Source: JADJTT01 sp049306275 (GTDB lineage: Bacteria; Bacteroidota; Bacteroidia; Chitinophagales; Saprospiraceae). From it: a stretch of DNA of 29,695 nt. The notes beneath the pieces were generated by a model, which was not told the origin of the DNA, searched no databases, and worked only from the letters and a program-made list of their open reading frames with translations. A program made the translations under genes and the position numbers. The stretch is taken from NCBI GenBank assembly GCA_049306275.1, contig JBAQQB010000064.1, positions 1-29,695 on the forward strand, written 5' to 3'. Shown in pieces: positions 16,425 through 23,039 of the stretch (position 1 is the stretch's first letter; each line of letters opens with the position of its first letter).

Positions 16425-17474
16425 ATGGCAAAGAGAAAACGCCTCAAGACCGGCCTGCCCCCAGGCACCCTCGTTTTCACCGGCAAACAGCACGTGGAGG
16501 AACCCAACGTCATTCTCCTCCAATACAACCCCGGCGAGGCCCACGAACAGGAGCGGAAAGACGCCATGATCCAGCCCCTCGACGGCCCGTTCACCAACTG
16601 GTACGACATCAGGGGCGTGCACAACGCCGACCTCATCCGCCAGTTCGGCGACGCCTACAACATCCACCCCCTGGCGCTGGAAGACATCCTCGACACCCAG
16701 CAAAGGCCCAAACTGGAAGAATACGACAACGGCATCTTCCTCACCGCCCAGGCCCTGGTAGTTGAGGAGCAGGCCGGCAAGATCGAAACCGAGCAAATCG
16801 CCATTTTCTTCGGCAATCACTTCATCCTTTCTTTCCAGGAAAAAGAAGACGACAACTTCGCCACCGTCAGAAACCGCCTCCTGGTACCCCAGGCAAAAAT
16901 CCGCCGGCGAGGCGCCGACTACCTGGCCTACGCACTGCTCGACTCTGTCGTCGACTACTACTACCCCATCCTCGACCATGTGGAAGAACAAATCGACGCA
17001 CTGGAAGTAACCATACTCAGCGAGCCGGGTCCGGATACCAAGAGCAGCATCCACAAGCTCAAACGACAGCTTCTGACCCTGCGCAAGGCCATCGTGCCCC
17101 TTCGCGAAGCCGTGGCCAAATTCAGCCGCATCGACAGCCCTCAGGTCAAAGACGACACACTGGTCTTCGTGCGCGACCTCCACGACCACGTCGTGCAAAT
17201 CATGGATACCATTGAAACCTACCGCGACCTGGTCAACGGCCTCTACGACCTCTATCTCTCCGAGATCAGCTACCGCACCAACAATGTGATGAAGATTCTG
17301 ACCATCATCTCCACCATCTTCATCCCCCTCACCTTCCTCGCCGGGGTCTACGGCATGAACTTCAAAAATATGCCCGAGCTGGGCTGGAAGTACGGCTATT
17401 TTTTCCTTTGGGGGTTTATGTTCCTCATCTTTATCGTCTCCCTTTTCTTTTTCAGGAGAAAGAAGTGGATATAA
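16425..17474 (+). CDS. corA: Magnesium/cobalt transporter CorA
   Basis: Pentameric inner-membrane channel for Mg2+ and related divalent ions. The 349 residues comprise a large cytoplasmic N-terminal funnel domain (about 1-285), then two membrane helices (about 290-312 and 322-343). The universal Gly310-Met311-Asn312 motif ends the first helix, and a positively charged C-terminal tail (RRKKW) follows the second. The ATG is one base after the stop of the ATP-grasp-like gene, so the three genes from 14736 form an apparent operon. The reason for pairing Mg2+ uptake with that enzyme is unknown. Confidence 0.95.
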   Translation: MAKRKRLKTGLPPGTLVFTGKQHVEEPNVILLQYNPGEAHEQERKDAMIQPLDGPFTNWYDIRGVHNADLIRQFGDAYNIHPLALEDILDTQQRPKLEEYDNGIFLTAQALVVEEQAGKIETEQIAIFFGNHFILSFQEKEDDNFATVRNRLLVPQAKIRRRGADYLAYALLDSVVDYYYPILDHVEEQIDALEVTILSEPGPDTKSSIHKLKRQLLTLRKAIVPLREAVAKFSRIDSPQVKDDTLVFVRDLHDHVVQIMDTIETYRDLVNGLYDLYLSEISYRTNNVMKILTIISTIFIPLTFLAGVYGMNFKNMPELGWKYGYFFLWGFMFLIFIVSLFFFRRKKWI

Positions 17475-17528
17475 AAAACAAAACCTTTTTCTCTTTCCCG
17501 CTGTTTTCCCCCCAAATTCTCACAAAAA

Positions 17529-18179
17529 GTGAAAGGGAAAATTATTTACATCTACGACGCCCTGTGCGGCTGGTGCTATGGGTTCAGCCCCGTGGCGGTG
17601 CAACTGAAGCAGCGTTTTACCAATGACTTCGAGTTTGAGGTCTGGAGCGGTGGCATGGTGACAGGAGAAAGGGTCGGACCGCTCGGCCAGATGGCAGACT
17701 ACATCGAAAAGGCATACCCCTCGGTAGAGGCCCGCACCGGCATTCGCTTTGGCGAAGCCTATCTCAGCAACATCCTTCGCAACAAGAACTACATCAGCGA
17801 CTCCTTTCCCCCATCGCTGGCGCTGACGGTATTCAAATCCTTTTTCCCGGAAAATGCCGCTGAATTCGCCCACCAGATCCAGCGGGCGCTCTATTTGGAA
17901 GGCAAAGACCTGGGAATGATCGAAACCTACGGCCCACTCCTGGCTGAATGGGGCATTCCCGAAGCGGATTTCCGCGAGCGCTTCGAAGACCCGGCCTATG
18001 CTGAACGCACCCGGCAGGAGTTCAAGCAGGCCGCTGAATTGGGCGTCACCGGCTTCCCGACCATGTTGCTGCTGCACCAGGGCCAGTTCTACCTCCTCGC
18101 GGAAGGCTACCGCCCCTACCAGGAAATAGAGCATATCCTGGATCAGGTCGCAAAGTGGAAACCCGAATGCTGCTCCTGA
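17529..18179 (+). CDS. DsbA-family thiol oxidoreductase (FrnE-like)
   Basis: A 216-residue thioredoxin-fold protein with an inserted helical domain, like the FrnE/2-hydroxychromene isomerase branch of the DsbA family. The active-site motif is Cys13-Gly-Trp-Cys16 and the cis-proline loop is TGFPT near residue 176. It has no signal peptide, so it is probably cytoplasmic and may act on thiol-disulfide balance or protein folding. GTG 17529 is the start because it places the first beta strand immediately before CGWC, as in the family. The stop codon abuts the stop codon of the decarboxylase on the other strand (TGATCA, 18177-18182) with no terminator between them. Confidence 0.88.
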   Translation: MKGKIIYIYDALCGWCYGFSPVAVQLKQRFTNDFEFEVWSGGMVTGERVGPLGQMADYIEKAYPSVEARTGIRFGEAYLSNILRNKNYISDSFPPSLALTVFKSFFPENAAEFAHQIQRALYLEGKDLGMIETYGPLLAEWGIPEADFRERFEDPAYAERTRQEFKQAAELGVTGFPTMLLLHQGQFYLLAEGYRPYQEIEHILDQVAKWKPECCS

Positions 18180-19622
18180 TCACCCGGCTGCTTTCACCTT
18201 CGCCACTCCTTCTTCGATCATGACCAGCAGCCGCTCGATATGGTCGAGGTGGGTGCGGAAAGACAGCACGGCCAGCCTGATCCAGAACTCCCCATGAATG
18301 GTGGTCGAGGATACGAAAATGCGGCCGTCGCGGTGCAGCTCCTCCACCAGCCTTTTGTTAAACTCGTTGATGTCGCCCCACTCCGGCACATAGCGGTAGA
18401 TCATGACCGACAGGTCGGGCTCCGGACCTACCTCGAAACCCCTTTTCTGTATTTCACCGTAAAAATAGCGGGCCAGCCAGCGCTTTTCATCCAGGCAGGC
18501 CTTGAAGGGCGACAGCCCGAAGAGTTGCAGCGCCATCCACATGCGCAAGCCGCGGAAATGTTTGGTGAGTTCGGGCGAAAGGTCGGCCGGGCTGGGCTCG
18601 TCTGCCAGCTGCTGGGCGTCCTGCATGTAATTGGCCCGGTAGTAGTGCGATTCGTACTGGGCCCTCACGTTTTTGATCAGCACCGCACCCAGCCCATACG
18701 ACAGAAACAGGCCCTTGTGCGGGTCGATCGCCACGCTGTCGGAGCGCTCTATCCCTTTGAACAGGGGCTTCATATCGTCGAGCAGCACAAAAAAACCGCC
18801 ATAGGCCGCATCTACGTGAAACCATAGCCCGAACTCCTTGGCAATATCCGCGATGCGGTCGAGAGGGTCCATGGCGCCGGTATCTGTGGTGCCCGCCGAG
18901 CCTACCACCAGGAAGGGTTTTAGGCCCTGCGCCTGGTCGGCTTCCACCTGCCGGCGCAGCGCATCGGCATCCATGCGGAAGCGGTCGTCCAAAGGCACAG
19001 TGCGCATGACCGCGTCGCCCAGCCCCGCGATGCGCAGGGCTTTGTGCACGCAGTGATGCACCTGCTCCGTCAGGTAGACCACTGCCGATTCCACGACCCG
19101 GGGTTTGATCCCCAGGTGGTCGCGCGCCGTGGTGATGGCGATGAGGTTGGCGATGGAGCCGCCGGAGGCCAGGTTGCCCAGGGCATCTTCCGGGTAACCC
19201 ACGATATCGCACATCCAGCGGATCAACTGGTTTTCCAGCTGTACGGCGCCCGGGTTGGCGAAATAGAGGCCTGCGTAGCGGTTGGTCACCGCAGCCAGAT
19301 AGTCGCCCAGCGCTGTGGGAAAGACGCCGCCGCCGGGAATGTAAGCCAGGTGAGCCCCGGAAGCCGGGTTCAGGCCGACCTGATCGACTTCCCTGTCGAG
19401 GATGGCGAGGAGTTGCTCCATATCTCGTGGCTCATCGCCGATAGGACAATCCTGCGGCCAGTCGCGCACCTGGTCCGGCCATTTGTATCCCTTGTCATCG
19501 GGCAGGCTGTCGATGAAGCGGCCGGCATAGTCCTGCACCTGCTTGTTCCAGGCGTCGCGCAGCTCGGGCGAGGGTTCCAGCGTGGCTGAAAGAGCCTCCA
19601 GTTCTTTGATTTTATCTTTCAT
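18180..19622 (-). CDS. PLP-dependent group II amino acid decarboxylase
   Basis: A 480-residue fold-type I PLP enzyme of the aromatic-L-amino-acid/glutamate decarboxylase group, expected to remove the alpha carboxylate of an amino acid (tyrosine, tryptophan, DOPA, glutamate and others cannot be told apart). Visible features are ASGGSIANL (152-160) for the phosphate, HHCVHKA with His190 near the ring-stacking position, HVDAAYGG with Asp271 binding the pyridine nitrogen, and DPHKGL with Lys303 as the Schiff-base lysine. The ATG at 19622 gives a normal N-terminal helix. It is divergent from the deiodinase-like gene. Confidence 0.88.
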   Translation of the reverse strand: MKDKIKELEALSATLEPSPELRDAWNKQVQDYAGRFIDSLPDDKGYKWPDQVRDWPQDCPIGDEPRDMEQLLAILDREVDQVGLNPASGAHLAYIPGGGVFPTALGDYLAAVTNRYAGLYFANPGAVQLENQLIRWMCDIVGYPEDALGNLASGGSIANLIAITTARDHLGIKPRVVESAVVYLTEQVHHCVHKALRIAGLGDAVMRTVPLDDRFRMDADALRRQVEADQAQGLKPFLVVGSAGTTDTGAMDPLDRIADIAKEFGLWFHVDAAYGGFFVLLDDMKPLFKGIERSDSVAIDPHKGLFLSYGLGAVLIKNVRAQYESHYYRANYMQDAQQLADEPSPADLSPELTKHFRGLRMWMALQLFGLSPFKACLDEKRWLARYFYGEIQKRGFEVGPEPDLSVMIYRYVPEWGDINEFNKRLVEELHRDGRIFVSSTTIHGEFWIRLAVLSFRTHLDHIERLLVMIEEGVAKVKAAG

Positions 19623-19654
19623 ATCTCTAATGCATAACTATCTGGCAAGGGTAC

Positions 19655-19669
19655 TGCGGCTGCGCCGCA
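19655..19669. other. Short GC hairpin between divergent genes
   Basis: A perfect 6-bp inverted repeat (TGCGGC / GCCGCA) with a 3-base loop sits in the 104-base space between the decarboxylase and nitroreductase starts. It has no T tract, so it is not a terminator. It could be an operator or a leader hairpin, or be incidental. Confidence 0.3.
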
Positions 19670-19714
19670 ATGCTGAATAGAAAACGCAATGCTAATGAAA
19701 ACCAGCGATTTTCC

Positions 19715-19722
19715 TATTTTTG
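19715..19722 (+). promoter_or_regulatory. -7 element (TATTTTTG) abutting the nitroreductase start
   Basis: Exact match to TAnnTTTG ending 4 bases before the ATG at 19727. Transcription from it would give a leaderless or nearly leaderless mRNA, and it argues against the longer in-frame start at 19670. Confidence 0.45.
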
Positions 19723-19726
19723 CCCG

Positions 19727-20428
19727 ATGGAAAAAGATTCTACGCACAAGTTTGTTCCCTACCGTGGCATCCGCTACCCCAAAGCGGAAATGCTGCAGCG
19801 AAGCCGGGAGTTCTACCAGTTCATGAACAAGCGGCGCACCGTCAGGGATTTTTCCGACAAACCCATTCCCGAGGAAGTGATCGACAACCTCATCCTCGCC
19901 GCATCTACCGCTCCCTCCGGCGCGCACAAGCAGCCCTGGACTTTCTGCGTCGTATCCGACCCCGAGATCAAAAAGGCCATCCGCGAAGCGGCTGAGAAGG
20001 AGGAGTACCTCAACTACCACGGCCGGATGACGGAAGAGTGGATCGAAGACCTCAAGCCCTTCGCCACTGACTGGCAAAAGCCTTTCCTGGAAACGGCGCC
20101 CTACCTCATCGTCATTTTCAAAAAAGCCTACGACATCGTCAACGGCGAAAAGCGCAAAAATTACTATGTCACCGAATCGGTCGGCCTGGCTACCGGCTTC
20201 CTGCTCGCCGCCATTCACAACGCGGGACTGGTGGCGGTCACCCACACCCCCAGCCCCATGAACTTCCTGCAGGAGTTGCTGGGCAGGCCCGAAAACGAGC
20301 GCCCCTTTCTCCTCATCCCCGTGGGCTACCCTTCCGACGAAGCCATGGTGCCAAACATTGTACGCAAGTCGCTGGAGGACATTGCCGTTTTTTATATCCG
20401 GGAAGAGGAGGATGAAGATCAACCTTAG
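19727..20428 (+). CDS. Nitroreductase-family flavoprotein, iodotyrosine deiodinase-like
   Basis: A 233-residue FMN enzyme of the nitroreductase superfamily that reads as a homologue of iodotyrosine deiodinase (IYD), which reductively removes iodide, bromide or chloride from halotyrosines. FMN contacts are RRTVRDFS (36-43) and TAPSGAHKQPWTF (61-73). The lid residues that bind the tyrosine zwitterion in IYD, Glu-Tyr-Lys, have exact-spaced equivalents at Glu93, Tyr97 and Lys118. The C-terminal LLGRPxNE and PVGYPSxEAxVP segments also match, as I recall the human enzyme. Unlike the vertebrate form it has no membrane anchor. The upstream ATG (19670) is rejected because the -7 element lies inside that extension. 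Confidence 0.88.
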   Translation: MEKDSTHKFVPYRGIRYPKAEMLQRSREFYQFMNKRRTVRDFSDKPIPEEVIDNLILAASTAPSGAHKQPWTFCVVSDPEIKKAIREAAEKEEYLNYHGRMTEEWIEDLKPFATDWQKPFLETAPYLIVIFKKAYDIVNGEKRKNYYVTESVGLATGFLLAAIHNAGLVAVTHTPSPMNFLQELLGRPENERPFLLIPVGYPSDEAMVPNIVRKSLEDIAVFYIREEEDEDQP

Positions 20429-20469
20429 CCGGTTTCGCCCGTTTTAATTGCTGAAAAGCCTCCGGCATC

Positions 20470-21213
20470 ATGTGCACTGTAACTTACATCCCCCAGGGCC
20501 CCGGCGCCTTTACGCTGTCATCCAACCGCGATGAGAGCCCGGCCCGCTCGCCCATGCACCTGAGCCGGGAAACAGCCGGCGGCCATACCCTGATTTTCCC
20601 GCGCGACACCACCGCCGGCGGTACCTGGATCGCCGCTCAAACCGACAACCGCATCGTCTGCCTGCTCAACGGGGCCTTCGAAAAACACAGGCACCAGCCT
20701 CCCTACAAACGAAGCCGCGGCATTATGGTGCTCGATTTCTTTGGCTACCCAGATGCGGCCGGTTTTGCCCGGGATTACGACTTCGAAGGTATGGAGCCCT
20801 TTACCCTGGTGCTCATCGACAAGGGCCATCTCGCCGAATTGCGCTGGGATGAACAGCAGGTCCATTTCACCGAACTAAACCCGGAGACTTATCACATCTG
20901 GTCCTCCTCCACCCTCTATCCCGCGCCTGTCAGGGAAAAACGGACCCAGTGGTTCCGCGACTGGCTCGAAAACCGCTCCGACTTCAGCCTGGAGGCTATC
21001 CACCAATTGCATGCCACTGGTGGGGAAGGCGATCCCTGGAACGACTACGTGATGAACCGCAACGGGATCGTGCAGACCGTCAGCATTTCCCACATCGTCA
21101 AAAGACCGGAATCGCTGGATTTCATTTACCACGACCTGCTGCGGAAGGCACAGCTGGCTGAGTCGGCGCCCATCCTTCCTTCTGGTACTTCATCTTTCCG
21201 CCAACCACGGTAA
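20470..21213 (+). CDS. NRDE/TANGO2 family protein
   Basis: A 247-residue member of the NRDE family, named for Asn19-Arg20-Asp21-Glu22 near the N-terminus (SSNRDES). It starts Met-Cys-Thr; Cys2 would be N-terminal after methionine removal, which recalls the Ntn-hydrolase-like fold proposed for the family. The human relative TANGO2 is linked to lipid and heme handling, but no bacterial reaction is established. WIAAQTDNRIVCLLNGA and NDYVMNRNGIVQTVS match family-type segments. The last 92 bases overlap the 3' end of the amidohydrolase on the opposite strand. Confidence 0.88.
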   Translation: MCTVTYIPQGPGAFTLSSNRDESPARSPMHLSRETAGGHTLIFPRDTTAGGTWIAAQTDNRIVCLLNGAFEKHRHQPPYKRSRGIMVLDFFGYPDAAGFARDYDFEGMEPFTLVLIDKGHLAELRWDEQQVHFTELNPETYHIWSSSTLYPAPVREKRTQWFRDWLENRSDFSLEAIHQLHATGGEGDPWNDYVMNRNGIVQTVSISHIVKRPESLDFIYHDLLRKAQLAESAPILPSGTSSFRQPR

Positions 21214-22909
21214 GCAGCACTTCCGCCTCCAAAATCTCCTCATCTGCGCAGGTTAGCAGGTTGTGCGACAGCACGACCAGGTCTGCCAGTTTCCCATATT
21301 CCAGGGAGCCCTTGATATCTTCTTCAAAGGCGGCATAGGCGTTGCCCAGGGTGTAGGAGTAAATCGCTTCCTCCTTGGTCATGCGCTGTTCGGGAAAAAA
21401 TTCCATCCCGTTGTCCACCCGCTTGCGGGTTACGGAGGCGTAGAAATTGAGCAGGGGATCCACATCCTCCACCGGTGCGTCGGTGCCGTTGGCGATGACG
21501 ACGCCGTTGTCGAGCAGCGAGCGCCAGGCGTAGGCGCCCAGGCGGGCGCGCTCATCGCCCAGCCTGCTCACCACAAAGGGCGCGTCAGAGGTGCAGTGAA
21601 TGCCCTGCATGGAGGCAATGGCTCCGAGCCGGGCGAAACGGGGGATGTCGGCGGTGTCGAGGTGCTGGGCGTGCTCCACCCGCCAGCGCCAGTCATCCTT
21701 TTTGGGGTTTTTGGAAATAGTTTCTTCAAAAATGTCGAGCGTGATCCGGTTGGCTCGGTCGCCGATGGCGTGCACGCAGAGCTGCATATTTTTTTCGGCC
21801 GCCAGGGAGGCGATATTTTTCACTTCGGAAATGGAGGTGGTGTTTTGCCCCTCAAATCCCGGCTTGTCGTTGTAAGGCCGCAGCAGCCAGGCGCCGAAAG
21901 CCCCCAGCGCCCCGTCTACCTCCGACTTGATGGCCCGGCAGGTGAAGAAGTGATCGCCCGCGCCGATGACGGGAAAGGAGGAGCCCAGGCCGTCCCTGAG
22001 CTTATCATAGGTGTCGCGCACCATCGCCCAAATCCGCAGGTCGAGTTTGCCCTCTTCGGCCAGCTGCCGGTAGCGGTCCATCTCCGCCAGCGAGCCGTAC
22101 ACGCTCAGTTCGGTGGAGGACACGCCGGCGTCCTGGAAGGAAGTGACGCCCTTGCGCAGGCATTCGGCTTCGGCGGCCTCGATCCAGCCCTGCCAGCGCT
22201 CGATGTGCTGCGCTTCCGAGAGCCCTTCGAGGTAGTCGTTGTAGGCAGCCCTGACCAGGGTCATGGCTTCTTCCTCAAACACGCCGATGGCGCGCCCGCC
22301 TGCGTCGCGCACGATCTCTCCCCCTTCGGGGCTTGCAGTTTCCACCGAAATGCCGGCTGCTTTCATGGCTGCCTCGTTAGCGAAGAGCGAATGTCCGCTG
22401 GCGTGAAACAAGATGACGGGATTGGAGGGCGTCGCCGCGCTCAGTTCATCGTGGAAGGGGTAGCCCAGCACGTTGCGGCCGGGGCGCTGTTCCCATTTCT
22501 CCTGATGCCAGCCCCGGCCGTAGATCCACTCGCCAGGTTGGGCCTTCTCGGCCGCAGCCGCCACCTGCGCTACGATCTCATCCCAGCTGCGGGCGTTCAT
22601 CAGGTTGAGGTTTTCCAACATTCTCCCCAAGCCTGAAAAATGGCCGTGCCCTTCGATGAAACCGGGCATCACGAACCGGCCGCCGAGGTCGTAAACCCGG
22701 GTGTCTTCGCTAACCCACCTCTCCACCTCGCTGCTGTCCCCGACCCAAATGATCCGGTCGCCACCGATAGCCAGGGCCGAAGCCAGCGGCAACTCCTCAT
22801 TGACCGTGGCGATGACGCCGTTTACAAAGACGATATCTGCGGCCTGCTTTTTTTCGCCGCAGGCAAAAAAGGTCAGCAGTAGCAATGCTGCCGGCATTTT
22901 CCAATTCAT
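21122..22909 (-). CDS. YtcJ-like amidohydrolase lipoprotein
   Basis: A 595-residue metal-dependent hydrolase of the amidohydrolase superfamily (YtcJ-like, Amidohydro_3). The N-terminal signal ends at a lipobox-like Phe-Phe-Ala-Cys17, so it is probably a lipoprotein. The body has the metal motif GHGH after VMPGFIE (about residues 80-90), HAIGDRA, the EHAQHL histidine and NGTDAPVEDVDP near the C-terminus. The substrate is unknown; relatives act on amides, carbamates or N-acyl groups. The natural C-terminus of the family would fall near VGGKMKY, and about 20 extra residues are encoded in the region shared with the NRDE gene. A near-perfect -7 box lies 18 bases upstream of the start. Confidence 0.9.
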   Translation of the reverse strand: MNWKMPAALLLLTFFACGEKKQAADIVFVNGVIATVNEELPLASALAIGGDRIIWVGDSSEVERWVSEDTRVYDLGGRFVMPGFIEGHGHFSGLGRMLENLNLMNARSWDEIVAQVAAAAEKAQPGEWIYGRGWHQEKWEQRPGRNVLGYPFHDELSAATPSNPVILFHASGHSLFANEAAMKAAGISVETASPEGGEIVRDAGGRAIGVFEEEAMTLVRAAYNDYLEGLSEAQHIERWQGWIEAAEAECLRKGVTSFQDAGVSSTELSVYGSLAEMDRYRQLAEEGKLDLRIWAMVRDTYDKLRDGLGSSFPVIGAGDHFFTCRAIKSEVDGALGAFGAWLLRPYNDKPGFEGQNTTSISEVKNIASLAAEKNMQLCVHAIGDRANRITLDIFEETISKNPKKDDWRWRVEHAQHLDTADIPRFARLGAIASMQGIHCTSDAPFVVSRLGDERARLGAYAWRSLLDNGVVIANGTDAPVEDVDPLLNFYASVTRKRVDNGMEFFPEQRMTKEEAIYSYTLGNAYAAFEEDIKGSLEYGKLADLVVLSHNLLTCADEEILEAEVLLTVVGGKMKYQKEGWAPTQPAVPSAAGRGK

Positions 22910-22927
22910 ATAGGTTGCGATTTTTTA

Positions 22928-22935
22928 CAAACCTA
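22928..22935 (-). promoter_or_regulatory. -7 element of the amidohydrolase (TAGGTTTG on minus strand)
   Basis: CAAACCTA on the plus strand reads TAGGTTTG on the minus strand, an exact TAnnTTTG match with 18 bases to the ATG. The predicted leader is about a dozen bases. No clear -33 element is seen. Confidence 0.45.
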
Positions 22936-23011
22936 AAGAAAATTCTCTACCTCCTCCCTCCACACAACCGCCCCCTTCGCCCTTTTTCAGCCCCATGCAC
23001 CGGAATTTTCC

Positions 23012-23019
23012 TAATTTTA
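23012..23019 (+). promoter_or_regulatory. Candidate -7 element (TAATTTTA) of the two-component operon
   Basis: A 5-of-6 match to TAnnTTTG ending 20 bases before the histidine kinase ATG at 23040. It supports that start over the in-frame ATG at 22995, which lies upstream of the element. Confidence 0.35.
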
Positions 23020-23039
23020 TTCTCCATAATCCATCCCAG

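Noticed and set aside
21263..22636. 457-codon open frame antisense to the amidohydrolase
   Set aside because: No domain features; the opposite strand carries a complete amidohydrolase with metal motifs and a lipoprotein signal.
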